DNA from: Pseudomonas atagonensis
GTDB lineage: Bacteria > Pseudomonadota > Gammaproteobacteria > Pseudomonadales > Pseudomonadaceae
DNA length: 64,000 nucleotides
Direction of reading: 5' to 3'
Assembly: GCF_011369485.1 (NCBI RefSeq)
Contig: NZ_VXCA01000002.1
Location: 55,095-119,094, forward strand
This document shows, one piece after another, positions 31,510-42,345 of the stretch. Below the pieces are notes generated by a model, which was not told the DNA's origin, made no database searches, and saw nothing but the letters and a program-made list of their open reading frames with translations. The translations under genes and the position numbers were made by a program. The number at the start of each line of letters is the position of its first letter. Positions within the stretch are counted from its first letter, which is position 1.

Positions 31510-31784
31510 CTCACAGGAGATATTGACGTAGGCGGAGAGTATTCCTCTTTGCGTCACTGAGCAAGCCTGAAGACACGCCTACCCAAAAACTCAATTTTGA
31601 GTTATTTGTTTAAGCGAAGGTTCAGAAACCCGATTACGATCCGTCCGCTCACATGACAGTGCAACCATTGAGGTCTGGCCGATCGGCGTAACGGTTTCAT
31701 GCCCTCTGACACGGAGTTGCTCCCGTGCCGGAATGATTTTTCAGGGGGTATCACAACCGGCCGCCTCACAGGGGATATTGACGT
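31510..31784. repeat. Two copies of a 20-bp repeat in a non-coding block
   Basis: CTCACAGGAGATATTGACGT at 31510-31529 recurs with one change (G for A) at 31765-31784. Each contains a Shine-Dalgarno-like core. In the second copy a GTG start follows at the right distance; in the first the same triplet is GTA. Between them a frame with an IEVWP segment resembles the LEVWP segment of the tiny ORF after the second copy, so this looks like a decayed duplication. Confidence 0.6.
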
Positions 31785-31857
31785 GTCTTCCGAAGGCGTA
31801 CGCGGTCCGGTAAGCACGCTGGAGGTTTGGCCCCCAACCGGAGGCCAAAACGTATGA
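31783..31857 (+). CDS. Candidate 24-residue ORF
   Basis: GTG start, 7 nt after AGGGGA, encoding a short peptide with the segment STLEVWPPTGGQNV. Its stop overlaps the ATG of the next tiny ORF (ATGA), a classic coupling arrangement. No family is recognised. It could be a leader peptide controlling the next ORF. Confidence 0.35.
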   Translation: MSSEGVRGPVSTLEVWPPTGGQNV

Positions 31858-31952
31858 AGCTTTTGCTGCGTACTCTGAGCCTCGTATGGAGGTCGTTAAA
31901 GGCGTTTCGCTTTTACGAGTTCCTGCGAGATCACTTCGATGATCTGATGTAA
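31854..31952 (+). CDS. Candidate 32-residue ORF
   Basis: ATG start with GGAGG 9 nt upstream. The peptide has a hydrophobic, basic N-terminal half (MKLLLRTLSLVWRSLKAF) and an acidic tail (FYEFLRDHFDDLM), so an amphipathic helix is likely. An intrinsic terminator follows 21 bases after the stop, which supports real transcription of this strand. It is below the size most annotation pipelines accept. Function is unknown; a small membrane-active or regulatory peptide is possible. Confidence 0.45.
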   Translation: MKLLLRTLSLVWRSLKAFRFYEFLRDHFDDLM

Positions 31953-31972
31953 GGATTGTCGACGTGAGAATG

Positions 31973-32003
31973 ACCGCCTCGGTTTCGGCTGAGGCGGTTT
32001 TTT
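31973..32003 (+). terminator. Intrinsic terminator after the tiny ORFs
   Basis: An ACCGCCTC / GAGGCGGT stem with a 10-nt loop is followed by a run of six T. Confidence 0.88.
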
Positions 32004-32121
32004 CGCAAGGTTGCAGATGTCTTATCAATCTGACTGATCGGTTCCCATCAGCCAGATCTGTAGGCTGCTAACAAAATGCGCGCTAAGCTGCCGACTCACT
32101 TTCTGAGCGGCGGAGCCGAGC

Positions 32122-33057
32122 ATGTCCGAGTTGATTCTGCATCATTACCCGACTTCTCCATTTGCCGAAAAGGCCCGCCTGCTGCTGGGTTTCAAAGGCT
32201 TGTCCTGGCATTCGGTGCACATCTCGCCGGTGATGCCAAAACCTGATCTGACCGCGCTGACTGGCGGCTACCGCAAAACGCCGGTGCTGCAGATCGGCGC
32301 CGATATCTACTGCGACACCTCCCTGATCGCACAACGTCTGGAGCAGGAAAAAGCCCTGCCGGCGTTTTTTCCGGAAGGTCAGGAAATGATTGCCGCGAGT
32401 TTCGCGGCGTGGGCGGATTCGGTAGTGTTCCAGCACGCCGTCAGCCTGGTGTTCCAGCCGGAATCAGTGGCTGTGCGTTTCGGTAAATTGCCGCCGGAAG
32501 CGATCAAAGCCTTTATGGCCGACCGCGCCGGGCTGTTCAGTGGTGGCAGCGCCACCCGATTGTCCGCCGAGCAGGCCAGGCACCAATGGCCGACGATCCT
32601 GGCTCGTCTGGAGCAGCAGTTACAGCGCGAGCAGGGTGACTTCCTGTTTGGTGAACCGTCGATTGCCGACTTTGCGCTGGCGCACCCTATGTGGTTTCTC
32701 AAGGCGACCCATGTGACCGCACCGCTGGTGGACGAGTATCCGGCAGTCGCCGCGTGGCTGGGGCGCGTGCTGGGCTTCGGCCACGGTGCGGCGAGCGCGA
32801 TGACCTCCGAGGAAGCGCTGGAAGTGGCACGCAACGCGACGCCAGCGGCATTGCCGGATGAGCAGTTCGTCGATCCGAATGGCTTCAAGGCTGGACAGCA
32901 AGTGGCGATTGCCGCAACGGATTACGGTGTTGATCCAGTGGTTGGGGAGTTGCTGTTTGCCGGGCGTGAAGAGCTGATCATACGTCGTGAAGACGAGCGC
33001 GGTGGCGTGGTGCACGTGCACTTCCCGCGTTTTGGTTTCCGCATCGAGGCCAAATAA
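32122..33057 (+). CDS. Glutathione S-transferase family protein with C-terminal extension
   Basis: 311-residue protein. Residues 1-80 form a thioredoxin-like GST N-domain (HYPTSPFAEKARLLLGFKG, TPVLQIG, then DTSLIAQRL). The helical C-domain runs to about 225 with IADFALAHPMWF. About 80 more residues, unlike ordinary GSTs, form a beta-rich tail. Ser stands where other classes have catalytic Tyr, Ser or Cys. Substrate is unknown. It is a single gene, convergent with the glutaredoxin gene. Confidence 0.85.
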   Translation: MSELILHHYPTSPFAEKARLLLGFKGLSWHSVHISPVMPKPDLTALTGGYRKTPVLQIGADIYCDTSLIAQRLEQEKALPAFFPEGQEMIAASFAAWADSVVFQHAVSLVFQPESVAVRFGKLPPEAIKAFMADRAGLFSGGSATRLSAEQARHQWPTILARLEQQLQREQGDFLFGEPSIADFALAHPMWFLKATHVTAPLVDEYPAVAAWLGRVLGFGHGAASAMTSEEALEVARNATPAALPDEQFVDPNGFKAGQQVAIAATDYGVDPVVGELLFAGREELIIRREDERGGVVHVHFPRFGFRIEAK

Positions 33058-33068
33058 TTCACGCATGG

Positions 33069-33101
33069 CTTGTGGCGAGGGGGCTTACCCCTCTCCACAA
33101 G
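33069..33101. repeat. Single REP-like hairpin between convergent genes
   Basis: CTTGTGG...CCACAAG palindrome of the GGCGAGGGG family, between the convergent GST and glutaredoxin genes. It has no U-run on either strand. Confidence 0.6.
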
Positions 33102-33122
33102 GTTTTGGGTGCACCCAAAGGG

Positions 33123-33473
33123 TTATTTGAGGGCGGCGAGGATCTCGTCCGGATCAAACCCGCGAATCAACGTGCCATTCACGTCGATCAACGGAATCCC
33201 GCGCCCGCCCAATGCCTCATACGCCTTGCGCGCTTCGGCATCCTTCTCGATATCGAACTCCTTGAAAGGAATCCCCTTGCTGTCGAGAAAACGCTTGGTC
33301 TGCTTGCAGTAGCCGCACCAGTCGGTGGCATACAGCACGACATTGGCCTGCGCCCGCGTCTGTTCCGCGACCATTTGCGACGGATTGAACACCCGCTCGA
33401 TCTTGCCCCAGTTCTGATAGACCACGACCACCAGCAGAACCAGCGCGACCTTCTTCAGCACATTGCCAAGCAT
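33123..33473 (-). CDS. Membrane-anchored glutaredoxin-family protein
   Basis: 116-residue protein with an N-terminal membrane segment (about residues 7-20) followed by a glutaredoxin fold with the dithiol active site CGYC (Cys53, Cys56) and the cis-Pro region RGIPLIDVNGTLIRGF. The anchor suggests the redox domain sits at the membrane; which side cannot be settled from the sequence. Its ATG overlaps the ndpA stop by one base, so it is translated as the second gene of that unit. Confidence 0.85.
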   Translation of the reverse strand: MLGNVLKKVALVLLVVVVYQNWGKIERVFNPSQMVAEQTRAQANVVLYATDWCGYCKQTKRFLDSKGIPFKEFDIEKDAEARKAYEALGGRGIPLIDVNGTLIRGFDPDEILAALK

Positions 33474-34477
33474 CAGTTGCGCCGCTTCAACTGATCGGTG
33501 AGCGAGGTCGGCAGGCCTTTGATCACCAGAGTGCCAGCCTCTTCGTCGTATTCAATCTTCGAACCCAGCAGGTGCGCTTCGAAACTGATCGACAGGCCTT
33601 CGGCGCGGCCGGTAAAGCGACGGAACTGATTGAGCGTGCGTTTATCTGCCGGAATCTCCGGCGACAGGCCGTAGTCCTTGTTGCGGATGTGGTCGTAGAA
33701 AGCTTTCGGGCGTTCTTCGTCGATCAGCTCCGAGAGCTCTTCAAGGCCCATCGGTTCGCCGAGCTTGGCCTGGCTGCTGGCGTAATCGACCAGGGTCTTG
33801 GTTTTCTCGCGGGCGGAATCTTCCGGCAGGTCTTCGCTCTCGACGAAATCGCTGAAGGCCTTGAGCAGCGTGCGGGTCTCGCCCGGGCCGTCGACGCCTT
33901 CCTGGCAGCCGATGAAGTCGCGAAAGTACTCCGAGACCTTTTTGCCGTTCTTGCCCTTGATGAACGAAATGTACTGCTTGGACTGCTTGTTGTTCTGCCA
34001 CTCGGAGATGTTGATTCGCGCCGCGAGGTGCAACTGGCCGAGGTCCAGGTGACGCGACGGGGTTACGTCCAGTTCGTCCGTGACGGCCACGCCTTCGCTG
34101 TGGTGCAGCAGGGCGATGGCCAGGTAATCGGTCATGCCTTGCTGGTAGTGGGCGAACAGCACGTGACCACCGACCGACAGGTTCGACTCTTCCATCAACT
34201 TCTGCAGATGTTCGACCGCGACTTTGCTGAACGCGGTGAAGTCTTTGCCGCCCTCCATGTATTCCTTCAGCCAGCCGCTGAACGGGAACGCACCGGACTC
34301 CGGGTGGAACAGGCCCCAGGCTTTGCCCTGTTTGGCGTTGTAGCTCTCGTTGAGGTCGGCGAGCATGTTCTCGATGGCTGCGGACTCGGCCAGCTCCGTG
34401 TCACGGGCGTGCAGAACTGCGGGCGTGCCGTCGGGTTTTTTGTCGATCAGGTGGACGATGCAATGACGGATCGGCAT
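33473..34477 (-). CDS. ndpA: Nucleoid-associated protein NdpA/YejK
   Basis: DNA-associated protein of 334 residues found in the spermidine nucleoid fraction of E. coli. Family blocks seen are [17 protein letters not shown] at the start, the central [44 protein letters not shown], and the C-terminal beta-rich [21 protein letters not shown]. The frame extends to 34585, but ATG 34477 matches the family start. Confidence 0.92.
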   Translation of the reverse strand: MPIRHCIVHLIDKKPDGTPAVLHARDTELAESAAIENMLADLNESYNAKQGKAWGLFHPESGAFPFSGWLKEYMEGGKDFTAFSKVAVEHLQKLMEESNLSVGGHVLFAHYQQGMTDYLAIALLHHSEGVAVTDELDVTPSRHLDLGQLHLAARINISEWQNNKQSKQYISFIKGKNGKKVSEYFRDFIGCQEGVDGPGETRTLLKAFSDFVESEDLPEDSAREKTKTLVDYASSQAKLGEPMGLEELSELIDEERPKAFYDHIRNKDYGLSPEIPADKRTLNQFRRFTGRAEGLSISFEAHLLGSKIEYDEEAGTLVIKGLPTSLTDQLKRRN

Positions 34478-34873
34478 GGGCTTCTCGGCTGTTGGAAGGG
34501 AGGAGGGCAGGCTCCCCCGAAAAAGCGCCCAGTGTACCGCAACCACTGGTTTTGGAGCGGGTTGCCGGGCAAAACCGGGGCGCACACTGACGCATAGACG
34601 TTTTTTTACCGATTTAGAGCAATAAAGCTGACCAAATGGGTAGCTAGAGGCGGATATTTCCCCGTCTCTGTGCTAGTTTTGCCCGGTCTTACGCGAAGTC
34701 ACTGCGTTAAGCGTGCATTCAGCATTTGTCAGGTCGAACCAAACCCTGATTTCGGTATCTATAACCCCGACTCGTCGTGGTTATCGCCGAGGGTGCCAGA
34801 TCCAGAAGATCGGGCTCGATGGCTGACACTGCACTCTGCAATCCATATGAATTTGATAGGGAAGGAACACTAC
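34478..34873. other. Divergent region between ndpA and the HU-like gene
   Basis: 396 bp without a gene. A hairpin ATAACC...GGTTAT at 34761-34784 with a long internal stem lies about 90 bases before the HU-like start, inside its probable leader. AT-rich stretches around 34600-34630 may hold divergent promoters. No known operator was recognised. Confidence 0.45.
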
Positions 34874-35155
34874 ATGGCTCTTACTAAAGACCAACTGATC
34901 GCCGACATCGCTGAAGCTATCGACGCGCCGAAAACCACCGCGCGTAACGCTCTGGACCAACTGGGCCAAATCGTTGCTGATCAGCTGGAAAACGGCGGCG
35001 AAATCACCTTGCCAGGTATCGGCAAGCTGAAAGTGACCGAGCGTCCTGCCCGCACTGGCCGTAACCCTTCGACTGGCGCTGCCATCGAAATCCCTGCCAA
35101 GAAAGTGATCAAGCTGGTTGTGGCCAAAGGCCTGACCGACGCTGTGAACAAGTAA
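34874..35155 (+). CDS. HU-family DNA-binding protein
   Basis: Histone-like protein of 93 residues that bends DNA as a dimer. The HU/IHF fold is clear: MALTKDQLIADIAEAID, the beta-arm GEITLPGIGKLKVTERPARTGRNPSTG with Pro at the intercalating position, and the C-terminal KVIKLVVAKGL. It differs from the common HupB/HupN sequences and probably is an additional paralogue. Shine-Dalgarno AAGGAA precedes the ATG. A terminator follows closely. Confidence 0.93.
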   Translation: MALTKDQLIADIAEAIDAPKTTARNALDQLGQIVADQLENGGEITLPGIGKLKVTERPARTGRNPSTGAAIEIPAKKVIKLVVAKGLTDAVNK

Positions 35156-35170
35156 GACGCAGCGATAAAA

Positions 35171-35206
35171 AACCGTGCTCCGGAGCGATCCGGGCACGGT
35201 TTTTTT
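35171..35206 (+). terminator. Intrinsic terminator of the HU-like gene
   Basis: AACCGTGC / GCACGGTT stem with an inner TCCGG pairing is followed by a T-run, 16 bases past the stop. Confidence 0.9.
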
Positions 35207-35246
35207 GTGCCTGCGATTTGGCTATGACTGCAACACCGCAAACCAA

Positions 35247-35336
35247 TGTGGGAGCGGGCTTGCTCGCGAAAGCGGTGGGCCAGTCACCTTCAGTGTCGAC
35301 TGATAAACTGCATTCGCGAGCAAGCCCGCTCCCACA
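35247..35336. repeat. REPIN (TGTGGGAGCGGGCTTGCTCG family)
   Basis: Two inverted REP units about 40 bp apart between the convergent HU-like and rlmF genes. Confidence 0.88.
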
Positions 35337-35348
35337 AGTAAATCCGTG

Positions 35349-36368
35349 TTAGCGGGTCCAGCGCTCGCGACGCCAGATCTGCTGCTCGGACTTGGTCTGG
35401 AAGGTCCAGGCGACGAAGCGGCTCTGCTTCTGCCCCTGCGACATCTCGACGACCTGACTTTCCAGCACGCCGGCCTTCTTCAGCGCGGTCTCGATCGCCG
35501 GCAGGTTGGAGGCTTTCGACACTAGCGTGCTGAACCACAGGACCTTGTGCTGGAAGTTTGCGCTTTCGGCGATCAGTTGCGTCACGAAACGTGCTTCGCC
35601 GCCTTCACACCATAGCTCGGCCGACTGGCCGCCGAAGTTCAGCACCGGCAGTTTGCGTTTTGGATCGGCCTTGCCCAGTGCGCGCCATTTGCGTTCGCTG
35701 CCCTTGGTCGCTTCATCCATCGAGGCGTGGAACGGCGGGTTGCACATGGTCAGGTCAAAACGCTCGCCCGGCTCCAGCAGGCCGATCAGGATGTGCTTGC
35801 GGTTTTCCTGCTGACGCAGCTTGATGACCTTGCTCAGATCGTTCGACTGGACGATGGCTCTGGCGGCAGCCACAGCCGTCGGGTCGATTTCCGAGCCGAG
35901 GAAGTGCCAGCGGTATTCGCTGTTACCGATCAGCGGATACACGCAGTTGGCGCCCATGCCGATGTCCAGCACGTTGACGATCGCACCGCGCGGCACCTTG
36001 CCGTCGTTCATGCTGGCCAAAAGGTCCGCGAGGAAGTGCACGTAATCGGCGCGACCCGGCACCGGCGGGCACAGATAATCGGCCGGAATGTCCCAATGCT
36101 GAATGCCGTAGAACGACTTGAGCAGCGCCCGGTTGAACACACGCACCGCGTCCGGGCTGGCGAAGTCGATACTCTCCTTGCCGTACGGATTGATGATCAC
36201 GAACTTCGCCAGTTCCGGCGTGGTCTTGATCAGCGCCGGGAAGTCGTAACGACCCTGATGGCGATTGCGCGGGTGCAGGCTGGCCTCTTTACGCGGCTCC
36301 ACGGGCTTGGCCGGGGTGGCGGAGTCAGGCTTCTTGCGCGCAGGTTTCGGTGTACGTGGGGCGTTCAT
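35349..36368 (-). CDS. rlmF: 23S rRNA (adenine(1618)-N(6))-methyltransferase
   Basis: SAM-dependent enzyme that methylates A1618 of 23S rRNA. The 339-residue product has a basic, Pro-rich tail of about 35 residues, then the family start [13 protein letters not shown], the SAM loop [17 protein letters not shown], and the catalytic MCNPPFHAS motif typical of N6-adenine methyltransferases. It is a single gene between two REPINs. Confidence 0.94.
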   Translation of the reverse strand: MNAPRTPKPARKKPDSATPAKPVEPRKEASLHPRNRHQGRYDFPALIKTTPELAKFVIINPYGKESIDFASPDAVRVFNRALLKSFYGIQHWDIPADYLCPPVPGRADYVHFLADLLASMNDGKVPRGAIVNVLDIGMGANCVYPLIGNSEYRWHFLGSEIDPTAVAAARAIVQSNDLSKVIKLRQQENRKHILIGLLEPGERFDLTMCNPPFHASMDEATKGSERKWRALGKADPKRKLPVLNFGGQSAELWCEGGEARFVTQLIAESANFQHKVLWFSTLVSKASNLPAIETALKKAGVLESQVVEMSQGQKQSRFVAWTFQTKSEQQIWRRERWTR

Positions 36369-36439
36369 GGGCGTTGTCGATTCGGGTATGGCTGAAAGTG
36401 GCGGCTATTGTCCCACATCTGAGGGCAACTCCGTTCAAA

Positions 36440-36531
36440 CTGTGGGGGCGGGCTTGCTCGCGAAGGTGGTTTCACATCCAGCGGATTTGTCGACGGACAC
36501 ACCGCTTTCGCGAGCAAGCCCGCTCCCACAG
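36440..36531. repeat. REPIN upstream of rlmF
   Basis: Inverted REP units (CTGTGGG...CCCACAG) of the GGGCTTGCTCGCG family about 40 bp apart, between rlmF and the valS terminator. Confidence 0.88.
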
Positions 36532-36554
36532 GAGATTTGTGGTGATTCTTGAAC

Positions 36555-36582
36555 AAAAAAGGGAGGCCATTGCGGGCCTCCC
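36555..36582 (-). terminator. Intrinsic terminator of valS
   Basis: On the minus strand a GGGAGGC / GCCTCCC stem with an 8-nt loop is followed by TTTTTT, 20 bases after the valS stop. Confidence 0.9.
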
Positions 36583-36602
36583 TGTTTCATTGCGCATTGC
36601 CC

Positions 36603-39449
36603 TTACAGGCTGGAAATCCGCGCGTGCTGCTCGGCTAGCTTGCCCAGAGCCTGTTCGGCTTCGGTCAGTTTGGCGCGCTCTTTCTCGATGACTTCGGCCG
36701 GAGCCTTGTCAACGAAACCGGCGTTGGACAGTTTGCCGCCAACACGCTGGACTTCGCCCTGCAGACGCAGGATTTCCTTGTCCAGACGCGCCAGCTCGGC
36801 GCCCTTGTCGATCAGACCGGCCATCGGCACCAGCACTTCCATCTCGCCTACCAGAGCGGTGGCGGACAGCGGCGCTTCTTCGCCAGCGGCGAGAACGGTG
36901 ATCGATTCCAGACGCGCCAGCTTCTTCAGCAGCGCTTCGTTCTCGGTCAGGCGACGCTGGTCTTCAGCGCTGACGTTCTTCAGGTAGATCGGCAGCGGTT
37001 TGCCCGGGCCGATGTTCATTTCGCCACGGATGTTACGCGTGCCGAGCATCAGGCCCTTGAGCCATTCGATGTCGTCTTCGGCGGCCGGATCGATGCGTTC
37101 TTCGTTGGCCACCGGCCATGCTTGCAGCATGATCGTCTTGCCCTGAATGCCGGCCAGCGGCGCGATGCGCTGCCAGATTTCTTCCGTGATGAACGGCATG
37201 AATGGATGCGCCAGACGCAGTGCCACTTCCAGTACGCGCACCAGCGTGCGACGGGTGCCGCGCTGACGTTCGACCGGCGCGTTTTCGTCCCACAGCACAG
37301 GCTTGGACAGTTCCAGGTACCAGTCGCAGTACTGGTTCCAGATGAACTCGTACAGCGCTTGTGCCGCCAGGTCGAAACGGAACTGATCCAGTTGACGAGT
37401 CACTTCGGCTTCGGTGCGTTGCAGCTGCGAGATGATCCAGCGATCCGCCAGCGACAGCTCGTAGGCTTCGCCGTTCTGGCCGCAGTCTTCGCCCTTGTCC
37501 AGAACATAACGCGCGGCGTTCCAGATCTTGTTGCAGAAGTTGCGATAGCCTTCGACGCGGCCCATGTCGAACTTGATGTCGCGACCGGTGGATGCCAGCG
37601 AGCAGAAGGTGAAGCGCAGGGCGTCAGTGCCGTAGCTGGCGATGCCGTCGGCGAACTCGTCGCGGGTCTGCTTCTCGATCTTCTTCGCCAGTTTGGGCTG
37701 CATCATGCCGGAGGTGCGTTTCTGCACCAGCTCTTCCAGCTCGATACCGTCGATGATGTCCAGCGGGTCAAGGACGTTGCCCTTGGACTTGGACATCTTC
37801 TGGCCCTGGCCATCGCGCACTAGACCATGTACGTAAACGGTTTTGAACGGAACCTGCGGGGTGCCGTCCTCGTTCTTGATCAGGTGCATCGTCAGCATGA
37901 TCATCCGGGCGACCCAGAAGAAAATGATGTCGAAGCCGGTGACCAGCACGTCGGTGGAGTGGAATTTCTTCAGGAACTCGGTCTTTTCCGGCCAGCCCAG
38001 GGTGGAGAACGTCCACAGTCCCGAACTGAACCAAGTGTCGAGTACGTCGTTGTCCTGTTGCAGCGCTACATCCGGGCCGAGATTGTGCTTGGCGCGCACT
38101 TCGGCTTCGTCGCGACCGACGTAGACCTTGCCCGACTCGTCGTACCAGGCCGGAATCCGGTGGCCCCACCACAGCTGACGGCTGATGCACCAGTCCTGGA
38201 TGTCGCGCATCCACGAGAAGTACATGTTTTCGTACTGCTTCGGCACAAACTGGATGCGACCGTCTTCAACGGCAGCAATCGCAGGCTCGGCCAGCGGTTT
38301 AGTGGACACGTACCACTGGTCGGTCAGCCACGGCTCGATGACGGTGCCGGAGCGGTCGCCTTTCGGCACTTTCAGGTTGTGGTCGTCGACGCTGACCAGC
38401 AGACCGGCGGCGTCGAACGCAGCAACGATCTGCTTACGCGCTTCGAAACGCTCGAGACCGGCGTACTCGGCCGGGATTTTGCCGTCGATGCTCTCGTTCA
38501 GCGTGCCGTCGAGGTTGAACACCTGAGCGGCTGGCAGCACGTTGGCGTTCTTGTCGAAGATGTTCAGCAGCGGCAGGTTGTGGCGCTTGCCGACTTCGTA
38601 GTCGTTGAAGTCGTGGGCCGGGGTGATTTTCACGCAACCGGTGCCGAATTCTGGATCGCAGTAATCGTCGGCGATGATCGGAATGCGGCGGCCGACCAGC
38701 GGCAGCTCGACAAATTTGCCGATCAGGGCTTTGTAGCGCTCGTCGTTCGGGTTAACCGCCACGGCGGAGTCGCCGAGCATGGTTTCCGGACGGGTGGTCG
38801 CGACGATCAGGAAGTCATTGCCTTCAGCGGTTTTCGCGCCGTCGGCCAGCGGGTACTTCAGGTTCCACAGGAAACCTTTCTCGTCGTGGTTTTCCACTTC
38901 GAGGTCGGAAATCGCCGTGTGCAGTTTGGTGTCCCAGTTGACCAGGCGCTTGCCGCGATAGATCAGGCCGTCCTCGTGCAGGCGCACGAACGCCTCTTTA
39001 ACGGCTTCCGAGAGGCCGTCGTCCATGGTGAAGCGCTCGCGGCTCCAGTCCACGGACGAGCCGAGACGGCGGATCTGACGGCTGATGTTGCCGCCGGACT
39101 GATCCTTCCACTCCCAGACTTTCTCGAGGAATTTCTCGCGGCCCAGATCGTGACGGTTCTGGCCGGTGGCTTCGAGTTGACGCTCGACCAGCATCTGCGT
39201 GGCGATACCGGCGTGGTCGGTGCCCGGCTGCCACAGGGTGTTGCGACCCTGCATGCGGCGGAAACGGATCAGGGCATCCATGATCGCGTTGTTGAAACCG
39301 TGACCCATGTGCAGGCTGCCGGTGACGTTCGGCGGCGGGATCATGATGGTGTAGGAATCGCCCGCGCCTTGCGGTGCGAAATAGTTCTCGGACTCCCAGG
39401 TGTTGTACCAGGAAGTTTCAATGGCGTGCGGCTGGTAGGTCTTATCCAT
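36603..39449 (-). CDS. valS: Valyl-tRNA synthetase
   Basis: Class I aminoacyl-tRNA synthetase of 948 residues that charges tRNA-Val and edits threonine. HIGH appears as GSLHMGHGF (residues 47-50), the editing domain ([15 protein letters not shown]) follows, KMSKS as [10 protein letters not shown], and the C-terminal tRNA-binding coiled coil ends the protein. Last gene of the pepA-holC-valS group, after a 207-bp gap with a repeat. Confidence 0.97.
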   Translation of the reverse strand: MDKTYQPHAIETSWYNTWESENYFAPQGAGDSYTIMIPPPNVTGSLHMGHGFNNAIMDALIRFRRMQGRNTLWQPGTDHAGIATQMLVERQLEATGQNRHDLGREKFLEKVWEWKDQSGGNISRQIRRLGSSVDWSRERFTMDDGLSEAVKEAFVRLHEDGLIYRGKRLVNWDTKLHTAISDLEVENHDEKGFLWNLKYPLADGAKTAEGNDFLIVATTRPETMLGDSAVAVNPNDERYKALIGKFVELPLVGRRIPIIADDYCDPEFGTGCVKITPAHDFNDYEVGKRHNLPLLNIFDKNANVLPAAQVFNLDGTLNESIDGKIPAEYAGLERFEARKQIVAAFDAAGLLVSVDDHNLKVPKGDRSGTVIEPWLTDQWYVSTKPLAEPAIAAVEDGRIQFVPKQYENMYFSWMRDIQDWCISRQLWWGHRIPAWYDESGKVYVGRDEAEVRAKHNLGPDVALQQDNDVLDTWFSSGLWTFSTLGWPEKTEFLKKFHSTDVLVTGFDIIFFWVARMIMLTMHLIKNEDGTPQVPFKTVYVHGLVRDGQGQKMSKSKGNVLDPLDIIDGIELEELVQKRTSGMMQPKLAKKIEKQTRDEFADGIASYGTDALRFTFCSLASTGRDIKFDMGRVEGYRNFCNKIWNAARYVLDKGEDCGQNGEAYELSLADRWIISQLQRTEAEVTRQLDQFRFDLAAQALYEFIWNQYCDWYLELSKPVLWDENAPVERQRGTRRTLVRVLEVALRLAHPFMPFITEEIWQRIAPLAGIQGKTIMLQAWPVANEERIDPAAEDDIEWLKGLMLGTRNIRGEMNIGPGKPLPIYLKNVSAEDQRRLTENEALLKKLARLESITVLAAGEEAPLSATALVGEMEVLVPMAGLIDKGAELARLDKEILRLQGEVQRVGGKLSNAGFVDKAPAEVIEKERAKLTEAEQALGKLAEQHARISSL

Positions 39450-39521
39450 GCGCGGCGGGACCCTATTGGCATTTATTCAGGAAAAGCCGGGAAGTATAGC
39501 GGGGCATGGGGCCGAGGGCGA

Positions 39522-39643
39522 CTGTGGCGAGGGGATTTATCCCCGTTCGGCTGCGCAGCAGACGTTATCCAGATAAATGGGTATTGTGAATGAAGAGCAG
39601 GGGCCCCTACGCGACCCAGCGGGGATAAATCCCCTCGCCACAG
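39522..39643. repeat. REPIN of the GGCGAGGGGATTTATCCCC family
   Basis: Inverted units CTGTGGCGAGGGGATTTAT... and its complement about 70 bp apart. It belongs to a different REP family from most of those in this window and lies within the pepA-valS group. Confidence 0.85.
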
Positions 39644-39656
39644 GGGGGCGCCCCGA

Positions 39657-40052
39657 TTAATCGTATTGGCTGAGCAACCGTTCCATCCGCGCCTCGAGGC
39701 GGCGTTTGATTTCGGTTTCGATGTGCGGCGCGAAGTCGTCGATCACGTCCTGCATGATCAATTGCGCGGCGGCGCGCAGTTCGCTGTCCAGGTGCAGCAG
39801 GGCGTCCGGGCCTTTGTCGACGGTGGCGGCAGGTTGCGCGGCAGGCGCCGGGGCGGGAGCCGGTTGTGGTTCGACGACCGCTGGCTCGTTGCCAACCGAG
39901 TCGAACAACATTGGAATCTGTTCCTGCTCACCCTCATCGACCGTGTCGGTCAGCAGTGGCGGTTGCAGGTTGTCATCGCCGAGCAACTGGCGGATCGATT
40001 CGAGATCGTCCAGCAGATGTGTCGGCTTTTGCTGCGGTTTCGGAGTGTCCAT
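39657..40052 (-). CDS. Conserved hypothetical protein between holC and valS
   Basis: 131-residue acidic protein. It begins MDTPKPQQKPTHLLDDLESIRQLL, has a Pro/Ala-rich linker around residues 62-78, and ends in a helical, charged segment (DFAPHIETEIKRRLEARMERLL). No enzymatic motif is seen. The same position (PA3833) is occupied in P. aeruginosa. It starts 8 bases after holC, so the two are co-translated; a link to the chi subunit or replication is only guesswork. Confidence 0.8.
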   Translation of the reverse strand: MDTPKPQQKPTHLLDDLESIRQLLGDDNLQPPLLTDTVDEGEQEQIPMLFDSVGNEPAVVEPQPAPAPAPAAQPAATVDKGPDALLHLDSELRAAAQLIMQDVIDDFAPHIETEIKRRLEARMERLLSQYD

Positions 40053-40060
40053 TGGAATGC

Positions 40061-40489
40061 TCAGAGTCGCTGTAATCGGTGATCTTGCAGAGGATAGCCC
40101 TGTTCGCGGTAGAAGCGAAAACTCTCCCGCGCGGCCGCACGAATCGTCGGATCTTCGACCACCACTTCCGCCACTCGGGCGAACTTGTTGGCGAAAGCCG
40201 GGACTTTCAAGTCGAGATTGACCAGCAAATCCTGATGCTCGCCGCAGTCATCACCCAATCCCAACACAATCAGACCGTCCGGTTCGCTGTCAGCCGGGCC
40301 GTGGGGCACGAACGTTTCGCCCTTGAATGCCCACAGGCGCGCATCGAGATCGTCACGCTGGGCCGCGTCGCTGCAATGCAGGTAGATGCGGTGGCCCATG
40401 CGCCAGGCTTTTTCGGTGAGCTTGCAGGCAAAGTCCAGGCGTGCCGAAGGATCGGCGCTGGGCAGGATATAAAAGTCGACTTTGGTCAT
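40061..40489 (-). CDS. holC: DNA polymerase III subunit chi
   Basis: Clamp-loader accessory subunit of 142 residues that ties the polymerase holoenzyme to SSB. The family is seen in VDFYILPSADPSARLDFACKL, the helix GHRIYLHCSD, LDARLWAFKGETFVPH and the C-terminal FRFYREQGYPLQDHRL. It lies downstream of pepA, as in many gammaproteobacteria. Confidence 0.93.
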   Translation of the reverse strand: MTKVDFYILPSADPSARLDFACKLTEKAWRMGHRIYLHCSDAAQRDDLDARLWAFKGETFVPHGPADSEPDGLIVLGLGDDCGEHQDLLVNLDLKVPAFANKFARVAEVVVEDPTIRAAARESFRFYREQGYPLQDHRLQRL

Positions 40490-40508
40490 TGCGGTTCCAG
40501 AGCGGTAA

Positions 40509-40534
40509 GCGGCGTCACCCGAGAGTGACGCCGC
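40509..40534 (-). other. Perfect 10-bp hairpin between pepA and holC
   Basis: GCGGCGTCAC and its exact complement enclose a 6-nt loop just past the pepA stop. No U-run follows on the minus strand. It may attenuate read-through into holC or protect the pepA message. Confidence 0.6.
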
Positions 40535-40546
40535 CCGTCAGCAGTT

Positions 40547-42345
<1,799 letters not shown>

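Noticed and set aside
31741..32028. 95-codon minus-strand frame in the repeat block
   Set aside because: It runs through a terminator and antisense to the better-supported tiny ORFs; composition is not convincing.
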